Source: Anaeramoeba flamelloides (Eukaryota; Metamonada; Anaeramoebidae). From it: a stretch of 64,000 bases of DNA. Location of the stretch: assembly GCA_027625915.1 (NCBI GenBank), contig JANTQA010000044.1, positions 124,001-188,000 on the forward strand, given 5' to 3'. The position numbers and the translations under genes were made by a program. The notes beneath the pieces are model-generated. The model ran no database searches. It worked only from the letters and a program-made list of their open reading frames with translations, and was not told the DNA's origin. Shown here one piece after another: positions 23,213 through 35,929 of this stretch (within the stretch, counting starts at the first letter, position 1; each line of letters begins with the position of its first letter).

Positions 23213-23408
23213 ACAGTCAGTTTTACTTGTAAGGAACAAGCTTTGAAAGAAATTTAATACACAGAAAGATCTCAAATTAAAGCATATTTTTTGGAATTTT
23301 ATTTTACACATATTATTTTACTAGATTTTGATTTTTGTGCTTTAATTTAAGATTTTTTTGTACGTTAAATCTCGTTGAAAGGCTGTGTATTTTATATTGA
23401 ACTAACCG
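23213..23408. mobile_element. Family A MITE
   Basis: Left end CAGTCAGTTTTACTTGTAAG; right end read backwards CGGTTAGTTCAATATAAAAT. Interior blocks CTCAAATTAAAGC and GTGCTTTAATTTAAGATTTT are shared with the other family members. TA follows the right end (23409-23410). Confidence 0.65.
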
Positions 23409-24339
23409 TAACATTTTCATTTCTATTACATCATATCAAATCTTTGTTTCAAGGAATAGTAATATAAAATTTTTTACTTTTTTGAGATAATTCTTTTTGA
23501 AAGCTACCAAAAAATGCAATGATTTATTCATCACATAGAAAAATATTTATATTCATTTCAGAAGAATAGTTCTAATCATTAAAATATTAAACGTTTTCAC
23601 AAATAACACTTAGAAATAATTTTTTTGTTGTAAAATGGAATTAGATTTTTCAAAATCATATGTTCTAAAAGATATTTGGGAATTAAGTAATTTTATCCTC
23701 AAAACTCAATCTCATTTTTTTTTCTGACAAAAATGATTTAAATTTTTATACCAATTCTTGTGAATAAGACCAAACCATTTGTTAAAAAAATTTTTTCAAA
23801 ATTGAAAATTTGTTTGCATTGTTTTTTTATTTTTTGAAAACCAGAAAAATGACCAACTTTTATAAACCCTTAAAGAATAAAAAAAAAAAAAAATTATTTT
23901 GCTCCTTAGATCTCAATTTAATTGAGAAACTTTAGTAAATCTTATATCAAATTTTAATTTATTTAATCAGATATACCTCAATTAGTTTTATTATATGGGA
24001 TTTGAATTGAAATATTAATTATTAACAATATTAACAGAATAAAAAATATTATTTGAAAATCAAGATTTGACAACAAAAAAAAACAAAAAATATTTTAACA
24101 TTACCAAGAATTAACTTAATTGTTAATAAAAATAATTGATATATTTTTTTGTTTTATATTGGAAATAAGTGAGATTTTGATATTTAAAAAAAGATACTTA
24201 ATTTATTAAAGTGTTTGAATGGGGTTAAAATATCAAGTAATTAAGTCAAAATACAAATTACAAAATAAAAAAAAAAAAAAAAAAAGGCCAAGATCTTGAC
24301 CAGTTTTCATTTTATTTTATAAAAATATTACTCCATAAA

Positions 24340-25700
24340 GGAATATGGGAAATTTTACCATTTTGAAAATTTTTAATTGTGTAAACCTTACTGAAAAAAA
24401 TATTATTAAGTGCCATATGATACCAATACTTTGAAACCAAAATATTTTTCTATACTCGATTTGTGGAAAAAAAAACAAAATAATCCATAGCCGAAATAAG
24501 AGATGAATCTTTTGATAATTCTATTGTTTGAAATTTTTTTTTGATTTCAAAGGTTTTGGTTTTATTAAATTATTTTTAGGATCAAGAAATTTATTTATCT
24601 GGATGATTGAAATTAATCCTAGAATAAACCCTAGAAATAGACAAAAAAAGGTATACATTTGAACCAAATAATTTCCTTTTGAAGGCTAAATATTAAAGTT
24701 CACCTTTCCAAATAATTTTGTTGTCATCAAAAATGAATAGAGAAATAAATTAGACCAAAATCTATTTTTGAAGATTTTTTTTTTTTATCTTCTTAATTTT
24801 GAATGAATCAAAATAAACAATTAATTATATTGAATTTTCTCACCCCATGACTATTTATTATTATTCGACAGAATCATTTTTTTAAATTATGCTTTCAAAA
24901 ATGTTTTTTTCAAATATTTTATCAAAACAAGTCAAAATAAAGGACAATGTTTCCAAAATTAAAGAAAGGATCTGCTTTATCGGAATTATTAATTTGTTAG
25001 AAAAGATAAACTCAAAGAAAATAAAAAATTGAAACCAAAATTAAGAATTATTTTTGGGGGTTTCAATTAAATCAAAAATAAATAATTATCAAATCAAAAA
25101 AAATATATCTAATAAATCTATATTTCTGAAGAAGAATTCAAAAAATGTGTTATTTTCTGAAAAAATACTAGAAATAGAGAGGAATTAAATGAAATTTGGA
25201 TTTCAAAAATCCTCTTGGTATATCTTTATAAATAAAAAGTAATTTTTTGATCAAAAATTTTTTAAAACAATTTTTTACAGTTCAGAATTAAAAATAAACC
25301 AAAATAAAGAAGAAGTAATTGTATCAAATTTTGTAGATAAGATCAAGAAATAAATGATTTTTATTTATTTTTTCTTGTTGATTTTTTCTTTCGTTTGAAC
25401 TACTTGTTTTAATGTTGATATGTAAATATATAATAGTATAAGATATATTCCACCCTTGCATTTATTAAAATATTAATTTATTAAGGTCAAAAAAATGATT
25501 TGAATAATTCAGTTAATAGTAAACAGTGTAACTCAACATTTGTAAAATGTACTTACCTCCTTAATGAAATAATTTTTACCCAGAAAGCGTGAAATGATTT
25601 TCATAAATTCCTAATTGTGAAATCGTAACTGCATGTTTAAATTTCTGAAAAGTGAATTTTAAATCAAGTCTAAGGGTAACTTGAGTGGAATAGACAAGAG
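24340..25700. repeat. Dispersed repeat H, copy 1
   Basis: Shares a long run of ordered segments with 59690-60960: AAATAAATGATTTTTATTTA, AAGATATATTCCACCCTTGC (versus AGGATATATTCCACTCTCGT), AATGATTTGAATAATTCAGT, and GTACTTACCTCC. The last 100 bp also resemble the LINE-related 3' tail (CAAGTCTAAGGGTAACTTGA here versus AAGTCTAAGGGAAACTAGAG at 14772). Class unknown. Confidence 0.65.
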
Positions 25701-25753
25701 ACCTATTAATAGTTAAAAATGAAATCATTTTTTTTTAAATTGCTATTTCTTGA

Positions 25754-26455
25754 ATGCCAAATTATAAATTAACCTTACCAAACGTCCATTTCCATAAAGA
25801 CTGGAAAACAAGAGTAAAGACATGGTTTGACCAACCAGCACGAAAGACTAGAAGAAAACAAAATCGAATCAAAAAGGCCATCAAAGTTGCACCAAGACCA
25901 GCATCTGGCTCACTTAGACCAATTGTTCACTGTCAAACACAAAGATACAACATGAGAATTAAATCAGGAAGAGGCTTCACACACCGTGAATTGAAAATGG
26001 CAGGCATTTCAAGACACCAAGCAATGGGCATTGGCATTGCTGTTGATAAAAGAAGAAAAAACAGATCTGCACAAACTTTAAAAGAAAATGTTGAAAGACT
26101 CAGGGAATATAAAGAAAAATTGATCTTATTTCCAAGAAGAAGAAGTAATTCCTTCACCATTCTTTTTTTTTTTTTTTTATTTCAAATCGCTTATTTAAAA
26201 ACTTTTTTTTTTTCTTTTATCAAAAATTTCAACACAAAAAAAGAGAACCCAAACAAACAAGACTCAAAAAGAGATTTACAAAAACAAGCCAAACAAGTTA
26301 AAACCTATATGAAAGTTCGATATCCAGAAAGAGTAATTGAAACCAGAGTGATCCCACAAGAATTACGTGAAAGAGATCTTGCCAAAGAAAGAAGAGACAA
26401 AATTCAAAAAACCAAAGAAAGACTCATTAAAATAAGACAAGGGAAGAAGAAATAA
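25754..26455 (+). CDS. RPL13: 60S ribosomal protein eL13, with one intron
   Basis: Ribosomal protein of the large subunit. Family motifs in order: [20 protein letters not shown] (residues about 13-32), [72 protein letters not shown]. The frame stays open to the stop, but residues encoded by 26145-26243 are Phe-rich and out of place. A GTAATT donor at 26145 and an AAG acceptor at 26243 give a 99-nt intron; removing it joins ILFPRRR to [11 protein letters not shown] and yields about 200 aa, close to the usual eL13 length (about 200-210). The C-terminal part is basic and helical, as in the family. The start ATG is the first in frame and fits the family N-terminus. T-rich sequence follows the stop. 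Confidence 0.95.
   Translation: MPNYKLTLPNVHFHKDWKTRVKTWFDQPARKTRRKQNRIKKAIKVAPRPASGSLRPIVHCQTQRYNMRIKSGRGFTHRELKMAGISRHQAMGIGIAVDKRRKNRSAQTLKENVERLREYKEKLILFPRRRSNSFTILFFFFLFQIAYLKTFFFSFIKNFNTKKENPNKQDSKRDLQKQAKQVKTYMKVRYPERVIETRVIPQELRERDLAKERRDKIQKTKERLIKIRQGKKK
26145..26243 (+). other. 99-nt in-frame intron of the eL13 gene
   Basis: Starts GTAATT, contains poly-T blocks, ends AAAAAAAG. The length is a multiple of three and there is no in-frame stop, so retention would insert 33 hydrophobic residues rather than truncate the protein. Confidence 0.85.
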
Positions 26456-28099
26456 GAACTAAGTCTTCTTGATGTTGTTGTTGCAGGTTGGTGACTGAGG
26501 TATTCAATTCTGATTAATTTTTTTTTTTTTTCTTTTTTTGTTCATTGCTCATTGCTTTTGCTTTATTGAATTTTATTAATTTTTTTTTTTTTCATTTCTT
26601 TTTCATAACTTTTGCTTTTGGGGTTTTAAAAAAGATCCCATTATAGCGAAACAAAAAAACGATCTCAAATAAAATTAGATTGAAAGTTTTTTGGCTTTTT
26701 TTTTAGAAATTTATTTTCTTTTTTTTTTACTTTTTTTTGGATGATGGAATTGATACAACATTTTCAAATTTATTATTTGCGAAAAACAACACCATACTTT
26801 TCATTTTAATTGAAACCACTATTATTCAAATTTCAATCCAATCACAGTTTTCTTTGAATCGATCAATAATATAATCCCAAAACGACAGCCAAAATTAAAA
26901 AAATTTCAGTTCGAGCAAAAAACCCAAAGTACAATCCAAATTTTTTGTCATGTGAGAACTGAAATCCAATGTTATAAATAGAAAAATGGTTTAAAAGATA
27001 CTATATCAAAGGAAAGTCAAAATATTGCCATTATTAGGTTTTTTTGGAGCTTTACTGTAATTTTCAAATTAAAAAAAATAAATTTTATCTCAAACTTTCA
27101 AAAATAAAGAGAGGCAAATTAATAAAACTCAAGATTATCATGAGTCAAATGATTTTGTGAAGATCTAGGTTTTTTTCGACATTAATACAATATTTAGATT
27201 AATATTTGAGAAATCCGAAATAAAAATTTTTCAATCTTAATTGGAAAATGACAGTAAAAAAAAAAATATTAATTCAACAATTTCGTGAAATTCCAGAAGA
27301 AAACAAGGAATAGTCAAAATCAATTTTTTTTTATACTTCTCTTACTTTCTACTTTATTTGAAAGTAAATTTCTACCCACTTTCCCAACAACGATTTACTT
27401 CCCTTAAAAGACTTCCCAGTGGCCTTCATTAACCTATCGTCTCGGTGGAACATAATAAAGAGAAAAATTGAATATCTAATTTTTTTTTTTTAAATTGATT
27501 TGTGAGGCTGCTCTTTTTCTCTTCAAAATAATCAAAATATTCTATAACTTATAGGTTGGAAAAATTAATCTACTTTTACTAATATCTTTAAAACTCGACT
27601 ACTTGGGGAGAATTTAATTTAGATATATAAGGTGGATTTTTAAAATCCAGATTCCTTAGAAAAAAGAGGTATCCTAGTGTGGGTGTATTAGGAATTGTGC
27701 TTTCCAAAAATAACAAATTAAGGGTTTGTCTTACCTATACTGACAAGCTCCTTTTTTCCTTTCAGAAAAGGAAAATGACTGGAAAGATTTTCTTGATACA
27801 AAAGAGAAGGTATGTTGAAGTGTTACACTCTTTGTTCAAAAGACATATTTTTTTCAACCTTTGTTGAAGAAAGAAAACTTTTCATTATTTCTTGATCTAA
27901 CTGAAAAGAGATTTTATTATTTTGCAATTTCTTTTTAGATTAACATTTTTTCAAATACAACAATAGTAACTTTCCAACAACAAGCCTTTTTCTTTGTCTA
28001 TTTTATTCCAAAAAAAAAAAAAAATAAACAAAAAAAATTCTCTTCTTATTTCAAAAAAAGCATACAGTTAACTTTGGTAATTTTGTAATGATTTATTAA

Positions 28100-28527
28100 A
28101 AAATAATAGAATTAACAAATCAAAGTCAAATGTTTGCAGATGATTTAATTTTAATTATTAAAGGCAATATGAATCAGATAAATAAAAAATTAATATTAAT
28201 TTATCAAATAATAATTCAATTTAAATTAAAACCAAATAAATGTCAAACAGAAAAATCAAAAGATTTATCAAATAATAAATATTTGGGAATTAATTTAGAA
28301 AAGATTTCACATTTCGTATATGATCTGAAAAAGGCAAAAGAAACTTATAACAATTCTAAACAATTATTTAATAATTTTGACCAAAAAAAAATACTATGAA
28401 AAATAGATTATTTAAATCTTTTATATTAAGTCAATTAACATATGGATTAGAAATTTTTAATTATCAAATAAAAACTGTAAATTATTTAAATTCCTGGATT
28501 AATATATGTCTGAAATATGCAAAATAA
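28100..28527 (+). pseudogene. LINE reverse transcriptase fragment
   Basis: Two adjoining blocks in different frames, 28100-28399 (FADD box, KYLGI) and 28396-28527 (TYGLEIF, ICLKYAK), encode the C-terminal half of a non-LTR reverse transcriptase. The fingers domain upstream and an endonuclease are not recognisable. High Asn/Lys/Ile content matches the local AT bias, which suggests an old resident element rather than a recent arrival. Confidence 0.75.
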
Positions 28528-28769
28528 ACAGAAATATACCAGTTTTTATTTATAAAATGAATTAAAATTTGAAAATTTGATAATTTCAATTAATAAAATG
28601 AAATTTAAATTCAAAAAAAAAAAAAAAAAGTTATTTCTACCATATTTAGATAAACTAATAAAATTTAACCAAAGGATTAACAATAAAATTAATTGAAATT
28701 CAAAGATTTTAAAACTTCTTAAAAACGAAATTCATTATAAAGATAATTATTAGTTGTTGAATTCTACCA

Positions 28770-28955
28770 GCTGGAGGTGCCGTTAGGTTTTCCAAAATTA
28801 AAAAGAATTAAGTAAAATCAAATATTTCACTCTATTCTTTTGGACTCTAGAAAATCACTGTAAGCATTTTTTTTAATTTTCGAAATAAAAAGAAAATTTC
28901 TCAAATTAAAAAAAAGATGTGCACTCTACGGCACTTGACGACACCCTACAAGAAT
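28770..28955. mobile_element. Foldback-type repeat (AGTGCC family), short copy
   Basis: Starts GGTGCCGTTAGGTTTTCC, has AAAAAGAATTAAGTAAAATC and the mirrored CTATTCTTTTGGACTC, and ends CACTCTACGGCACTTGACGA then CACC. Embedded in the LINE region; the right flank (AATATTTAACAATAATTA) matches the right flank of the copy at 14392, so the two sites are related by descent. Confidence 0.6.
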
Positions 28956-31900
28956 ATTTAACAATAATTAAAAACCAAAAAAAATTATTTATTAATCAAA
29001 GATAATTTAGTCATTTACAAGCTCAAAAATTCTAAAATTCAGGTCATTTACTAACTTCTTAAATAAACTCTTTTTCAAACAAAATAATACATGTCTCAAA
29101 TCATCAATACCATTATATTTGATTTTTAATAAGATACCTTTTTATTGGTTATTTTCTTTTTAATTTTTCATTTTTTCATTTTTTCATTATTTTTTTTATT
29201 TATGGATATTGAACATTTGGAAAATTAAAAAATAAGATAAAAAGAAATCAATTTGGAAATAATCTACCAGTATAAAAATGGAAACAGTTTAAGTTTGATT
29301 TTGAATGAACTAGATGTAGGAATTAAAAAAGGTCATTATTGGATTGATAATGGAACAAAGAAAAGAGAAAATATTGAAAAAAAAAAACAATTCCAACAAA
29401 ATACCCAGATGAATTGCAACTTTATCTCGAAAATGAGACTTTCAAGAACAAAAGTTTGATGTTGTAAAGAGTTATCCACAAAATATAAAGAAAATTTTCC
29501 CAATTCACCTTGTTCAACGGTTTTTATTGATTTTATATTATTATTTTTTCCCTACAATTTAAAAATGAGTTTTCTCATTTTTTATAAAAGGACACATCAA
29601 TTTATAAAATATTTAATTTTAATTTTTATTGTTTTGTTTTAATGAGTTTTAAATATTTAGTTGGGTGTTTTTTTTTATGTTTTAAAGAGTTTTTATATTT
29701 TATAATGACAATACAATTAAATTAATTCAATTATGAATAATTCTTGATATTTTATTTCCATTTTTATTTGAAAAAGAGTATCGATACCACTACAGAATAA
29801 ATAACAATTCAAATATTTTTTTATTTTATCTTTAAAATACAAACAGAAGTTAATAATAGAAAATACTGACAACCTTTTAGGGTTATGCTCTTCCTTTGAA
29901 AATTATATATTTTCTAATTAAATTATCAGAATTAAAAATGAACAAAATAATTTTGAACTGTGATAGTTTAACTTTATTTTAATTAATTAATCATCATGAA
30001 ATCTATAATTTTATGATTCAATCTCTGAAAGGTAATAAAGTATAAAGGAAATTAGACAGTAATTTCCCTCTTTCTATCTCTCTCTATATATAAAATATAT
30101 AAAAAACATTCATCTCATATTTTTTCAAAATTTTAAATAAAAAGTTTATATAAAAGTTTTTATTGATCAATATAAACAACTTTTTACATTAGAATTTTAA
30201 AAGAAATTAAACACAATTTCACTCTAAAAACCTTCCAAAAACGAAAAATTCACCTTTTTTTATTTGTTTCTATATTTTCCCAGACTTTGTGTTCTTTATA
30301 GTAAGAAAAAGTGTTACAAACGAAAAAGGGCAAGTCGGTACTTACTAATACTGAGACACTGAAACACAACAGTATGTATAATTTGAAAATCAAATCTAAA
30401 AACCAAAAACAAAAAAGGCCCAAATTATTAAAGTAAATTTAATAATAATAATAAAAAAAAAACAAGGTATTTTTTAGGTTAAAAACTTTTACAAAGTCGG
30501 AAAAAAAACATAAAATTGATCAAATTTTCAGTGAAAATATCTCTAACTTCAAATTATTATTTTACAAATTAAGATTTACCATTTTTCCAAAAAATAAATA
30601 CCAAAAATAAATTAAAAAAAACTGTTTTAAATATATCTATTTCCAACATTTTAAGTTTGACTTTTAAATAAAAAATATATTATGATTTATGAAAATTTTG
30701 GGAAATTAATAAATTTAAACATTTAATTAATCAATTTAGAGATAAACTTGTGCTAATCATTATTTCAAGGTTTTAAATGTTTTTAGACATATATTAAATT
30801 AATTTCAAATTACTAATTATGATAAAAAAAATCATAAATAACTATTATCAAATAAATGATATTAAGAATAAAATTTCGTTAATTAATAATCAAAAAGTTA
30901 TTAAAAAAATATTATTTAATCTTTTGAAATTTCAAGAAATTTCATAAAATTTTTTAGAAGACAATAGATTAGCAATTTTTTTTTGAACTTCAAGGATTTA
31001 ATATTTTGTTCATTTTTCTTGGATTTATAAAATATGAGTAAAAATTATTAATAAATTCTTTTTAGAACTCAAAGAAATTTGTAAATGTGAGATTCTATAT
31101 AAATGAAAAAAATAAAAAAAATTGTCATTGTTCTACTTTTTTTTCCAATTCAATAATTCAAATTGAAAAAGATGAGATCATTTTATTGAAAAAAAATCAT
31201 TCAAAATCTGAAATTTTTTCAAAAGTAATAATTTTTTTTTCCAAAAATGATCATGGGGTTTGTCAACCAAGTTTGAAAGGATGTTTGAGAAAAGATATAT
31301 GCATTCCAAGATAACTGATAATTTTAAATATGAAGTAAATTCTGATTTGAATAAATAATTCTACAAATTTGAATCAAAGCAAAGATATCAAATATTGAAA
31401 AAAAAAATTCATCAGTGTGTTGATTCAAAAAAGGCTTATCTTTGGATCTCATCAAAAAAATTTTCTATAACACAACCAAAAATATTTAATTAATTTCTCA
31501 ACAACTTTTCAATATTTAAAGATATTGGGAGCTTTGTATATTTACTATTTGTTGCAAAATAAATGGAACAAATTCATCATTTCCAAAAACAGATGATGTA
31601 GAAATCAAAAAACTTTTCAATTTTTTATTTCTTAAAAAAAGCAATAAATACTTAATTTTCTCTTTTATAATTGGGGGCTTTGATGATTAATATTAATTTA
31701 TTTCTTGGAACGTTTTTATTTTGGAAAGCTGAAGGAAAATTTTGATCTTTTTATTTTACAATCAGCATCACTGTTTTAAAGATCATAAAATTTTCATTAA
31801 TCTAAGAATTCTTTTTTCAAAAAATTTCATCTCAATATCAACTTTCTTAACTTTGATTTGACTTTGTAAAAATACCTACCAAAACCAGAATTTGTTTTAT

Positions 31901-32325
31901 ATTATAACTCTCACCAGACTGGGGACTGTTGTTACTTGATCGCCTCAAAGAAAAAAAAATAAGATTTGACAAAATCTGAAAACAGAAAAAAATGAAAATA
32001 CAAAGTCGATCAAAACACAAATTTTTTCCAATTTCAAAATCAAAACCTCAGTATTAACATCTCAAACGAGATATCCTTATGATAAAAAATTTTTGTGTTC
32101 AGATCAGTGAAAGTTATCCATTTTTATTATTCCAAAAGCTCTAAACTATTCAAAAATTCAGTAAGCATTTGATTATTTATTTTTGTATTTTTAAATATAT
32201 TTTGAATTCCAAAATTTATTAAATGTGAAAAGAAAAAAAAAATATGCTGATTTTTGTTTTTTGATCCCCAAACCGATTAAGGGTTGGTATTTTTGTAATT
32301 GAAAAGGATTAACTTATTGAAATAA

Positions 32326-32619
32326 TCATTTTTTCTGTGGTTTTTTATTTTCTTTTTTCTTGGGAAAGTGTTTTTCATCATATTTTTTAAGATTGTCTGT
32401 ATTGCCACCAAACACCTTTGCCTTTTGGTCCTTTGCACGCTCTCTCTCTCTTGGGTTTTTAGTTATAACAAACATTGCCTTATGATATGTACTATGTAGC
32501 CATGCTCTTGTTTTACTGTTTTTGTTATCGTCATAACTTTCACCAAGTACTCTATCAACAGTATTGCTTATACCTCGAAAAAATTTATTATTGTTGAGTT
32601 CTTTCTTTTCGTTGGACAT
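32326..32619 (-). CDS. Small basic protein, unknown
   Basis: Encodes 97 aa from the ATG at 32619. The sequence is not simple repeat: FRGISNTVDRVLGESYDD, TRAWLHSTYHKAMFVITKNP, RAKDQKAKVFGGNTDNLKKY, then a Lys-rich tail (HFPKKKENKKPQKK). Base composition is more balanced than the surroundings, which supports a real gene. I recognise no family; the basic tail would suit a nucleic-acid or ribosome-associated protein, but that is only a guess. Transcription is away from a short AGTGCC-like sequence just upstream (32728). It may be a single-exon gene. Confidence 0.6.
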   Translation of the reverse strand: MSNEKKELNNNKFFRGISNTVDRVLGESYDDNKNSKTRAWLHSTYHKAMFVITKNPRERERAKDQKAKVFGGNTDNLKKYDEKHFPKKKENKKPQKK

Positions 32620-34141
32620 TGAAACTATTTTGATTCAGATAAAAAAAAAATTGAAGAAAAGAATAGATTTTTTGGTATTTCAAAAATTAAAAAAAAAATC
32701 AAAATATAAGTTTAGGAATTTGCAAAGTGTCAGTCAAGTGCCTAGTTTATTTTGAGTTTATCAAAATTTCATAAAAATCAAATATAATAATTGATTTTTA
32801 TGAAAACAAAAACAAAACCTAACTGCGAATAAAGGGAAATAAAAATTCCTTTCTTAAATTACAATAAAAAAAAACAGATATTTTTTTTCAAAAAAAGGAA
32901 ATGTTCTTATGAATGAGGCCAAGAACACAAAAATAAAGAATAGACAAGGAAGCTTATTTTACCTTTTTATATTTTGTAAAGAGAAATAAATATTGAAGAG
33001 TGTAAAAAGTTAAAGAATAAAAAAATATTTTGAAAAATAATGATTTTTTTTTCTTCATAATACACTACAAATAATCTCATGAAACTTTCAAAGCTGATCA
33101 GTTTTACAACACTTTTACCCTTTGGGTATGTTGGAAATCTTCAAAAGACTCAAAGTTTTTGAAAAGCCACATAATTTTGTGAGAGGAAGGTTTTTATTTA
33201 TCATTTTTTAAAACTACCAAAATTTTAAAGTTTTAAAAGACTTCAATTCTGAACAGTACGAGATAGGTTTTTCTGAAAAAAGTGATTTGGTTATTTTGAG
33301 AGAAAATTTATGAAAATTTGTTTTGAAGTTCTTAAAAATTCAAACTAATCAAAACAAGCTAAGGGTACCAAATGTAAAAAGAGTGTTCATTTTAAACCAA
33401 TCTTGGTATTCAACTTTTAAAAATTATAACATAAAGTTTATTAATACTGAAATTCTCTCTTGAAACACAGATTTTGATTGAAAATTCTTATTTTATTCTT
33501 TTGTTTTATGTCGGGCGAAAGAGGAAAATTAAAAATTGTTGTAAAAACTTCGAGTGATCTTGAGATTTATTTTATTTTTAAATTTATTTTGTTAAAAAAA
33601 ATTGAAATCAATCAAAAAGTGGGTTGTTTCTGATTACTGTTTAGTCATTTTCTTAACAGTATGCGAAAAAAATCAAAATTAAAAATTAATAAATAAAAAA
33701 AAAATAAAGAATAAAAAAGTGATCCAAACTGTTTAAATGTTTAAAGTCAAAGGAGCCAATGATAAATCATGCCTAAAACCGAATTTCAAACCGAAAATAA
33801 TTATCACAATAAAGGTTCAGTTTTCTAAAAATTCAGGCTGATCTGATATTTCCCAAATACTTTAATTAACAAAAGAATTCAGGTTGACTCGAATTCAAAA
33901 ATTTGTGTTTTATGCAAATAATGCTAAAAGTTTAGTTCATCATTTAAAAAGGTTACCTAAATCAATATTGTGGTGAAAATTTAATCACAAAAACTCTATT
34001 TGGAAAAAGTAACAACCATTCCAATTGATGATCAAAAATTATAAGACACACAGATTGATTGTATCTGATAAAATTGTATTTTATGAAATAAAAATTCAAT
34101 TTCTTTGATTTCAAACAGATATTTGAAAGTAAAAATGATAA

Positions 34142-34963
34142 CAGTCAAATCTAAAACCCGGAAATTTCTGAAACCCGGTAATTCCATTTTTCTGATCAAT
34201 TGTAAATATTAGTAAAAAGTCAAAAATATACTCCCATTTTACAGACAAATAACCCAATTACCCAGCAACTTATAACCGTTCCAATTGGGGTATTAGTTAA
34301 ATATTCTGAATCCATCATTTTTAACTCTTTGGTGAATTCAGAAATCAAAAAAATCCAAAATTTGTAAAATTAATTGAGAACATTACTAAAAATGAAAATC
34401 CACTTTTGATTTTAAATTTTGAAATAAAAAACATTTTCATCCTTTTAAAATATTTGAAAGAATTTGAATTTGAGAGAGGTGTTTGATTATTGTAAATTTT
34501 CATAAAATTATGAAAACCATTTTGTCAAAAAATAAATCCTCTAAGGTTCCCAATAGAAATTTAAAATTTTGAAAAAATTATTAAAAGAAAGATATAAAGT
34601 AAATAAAACTCTTATTTCATAAATGATGTAACAAAATAATTCTTATAAAGATGATTCCTAATAAATTTAGATTTTATCTAAAGGGAAAATCGCAATAAAT
34701 TTGATTTTCAATTGTCACTAATGTTCTCAATTAATTTTACAAATTTTGGATTTTTTTGATTTCTGAATTTACCAAAGAGTTAAAATTAATGGATTCAGAA
34801 TATTTAACCAATACCCCAATTGGAAAGGTTATAAGTTGCCGGGTAATTGGGTTATTTGTCTGTAAAATGGGAGTATATTTTTGAACTTTTTACTAATATT
34901 TACAATTGATCAGAAAAATGGAATTACGGGGTTTCAGAAATTTCCGGGTTTTAGATTTGATAG
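34142..34963. mobile_element. TA-flanked foldback MITE, family E
   Basis: Arms of about 245 bp (34142-34388 and 34736-34963) are reverse complements at roughly 95 percent by eye. Left end CAGTCAAATCTAAAACCCGG; right end read backwards CTATCAAATCTAAAACCCGG. TA lies at 34139-34140 and 34964-34965. The spacer of about 345 bp is AT-rich with no frame. The near-identity of the arms implies a fairly recent insertion or ongoing correction between arms. Confidence 0.8.
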
Positions 34964-35929
34964 TAACATTTCAGCAGATTATCATTTATTCAATTCCCCA
35001 ATATCTGTTTTTCATTTAAGATTCATAGTTAAACCAATATATATATAGAATCTAAAAGTCCCAAACAAAAGAATAAAGATGACAAATTACAATCTATTTT
35101 TTTGAAATACAATTTTAAATAAAAAAACAGATTAGAGGAAAATAAAGCAAAGTGAAAATTGTTTTAATTTGATATTTAAAAAGACAAGTATTGTAAAAAC
35201 TTTTCAATTGAAAGTTGTTGCATTTTGATCCTGTGAAATATATTTCAAAATTAGAAAAAATTGCAAAAAAACAAAGTTTTGTTAATTAAAAAATATTGTT
35301 ACAACAATTTTGAAAAATTAAAAAAAACCTAGAAACTCCCTCCAAGAGTGAGGAACTAGGTACCAGAATATAAATATTTTTTTACTAAATTAATGAATTT
35401 ATTTAATTAAATCAAAAATAAGTTTTCTTAAGGGTTAAATTTATTCTTGATAAAAAGATTAAATTTGATTATTTTAATATTTCCATAATTAAACTTCCTA
35501 TTTTTCTTTATTAGAAAAAAAATACATCAAGCGTATTTTTAAACTTGCAAGATAGGGACAAATTCAACATTTGATCAAAAAGTGATTTTATTAATTCATT
35601 TATGCATAGAAATAAAAAAAACTTTTTTAGCAACAATAAATAACTTTTAAATATAAAATTATATATTTTCAAATAACAAATTCCTTTTGATAAGAAATAT
35701 ATACAAATTTATTGGGAAATTTTGTGTGAAAATATATTTTTTTTGAGATTATTACAGTCAGTCCCACTATTAAGATACAAACTTTAAGGGTCTAATCATT
35801 TATCGTGGATTTACCCCAAATTCAAGGAGTGACTTGAAAACATAATGTGGAATATTGGAAAATTACCCTTCTTTTAACTGATAAAATTCAAATAAACAAT
35901 AAAAAAAAAAAATTCTGAGAGGAACTCGT

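Larger units (their letters stand above)
22247..25753. other. Intergenic region with repeats
   Basis: No gene seen in 3.5 kb. It holds a family A MITE (23213-23408), a 1.2 kb repeat shared with 59690-60925 (24340-25560) and, just upstream of eL13, a sequence resembling the 3' tail of the LINE-related repeats (25590-25700). The eL13 promoter must lie in or next to that repeat-derived DNA. Confidence 0.55.
26945..30065 (+). mobile_element. Degenerate non-LTR retrotransposon (LINE) region
   Basis: The reverse-transcriptase palm is visible at 28100-28399: QSQMFADDLILIIKG (the YADD-type catalytic box as FADD), then KLKPNKCQTEKS and NNKYLGINLEK, the usual order in LINE RTs (palm box, then K(P/L)N..KC, then KYLGI). 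A second block in another frame (28396-28527) reads LFKSFILSQLTYGLEIF then LNSWINICLKYAK, the typical thumb-side region. The frame change between them plus upstream stops shows that the copy is dead. Flanks match the shorter relative in G alpha intron 4. Boundaries are set from that comparison and are approximate. No LTRs are seen. Confidence 0.7.
26456..32325. other. Intergenic region dominated by a decayed LINE
   Basis: 5.9 kb with no host gene that I can support. From about 26945 to 30065 it holds a decayed non-LTR retrotransposon region with a foldback-family block inside. From 30066 to 32325 I see only AT-rich sequence; the frame at 31087-31314 is not convincing. Confidence 0.6.

Noticed and set aside
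29253-29459. 68-codon frame after the LINE RT relic
   Set aside because: It does not continue the LINE protein and has no recognisable motif; probably chance in the decayed element.
31087-31314. 75-codon plus-strand frame
   Set aside because: No family features, composition like random AT-rich DNA, and no intron or neighbour support.
31900-31960. Slightly GC-richer block tested as a tRNA or small RNA gene
   Set aside because: No cloverleaf or A/B-box pattern could be fitted.
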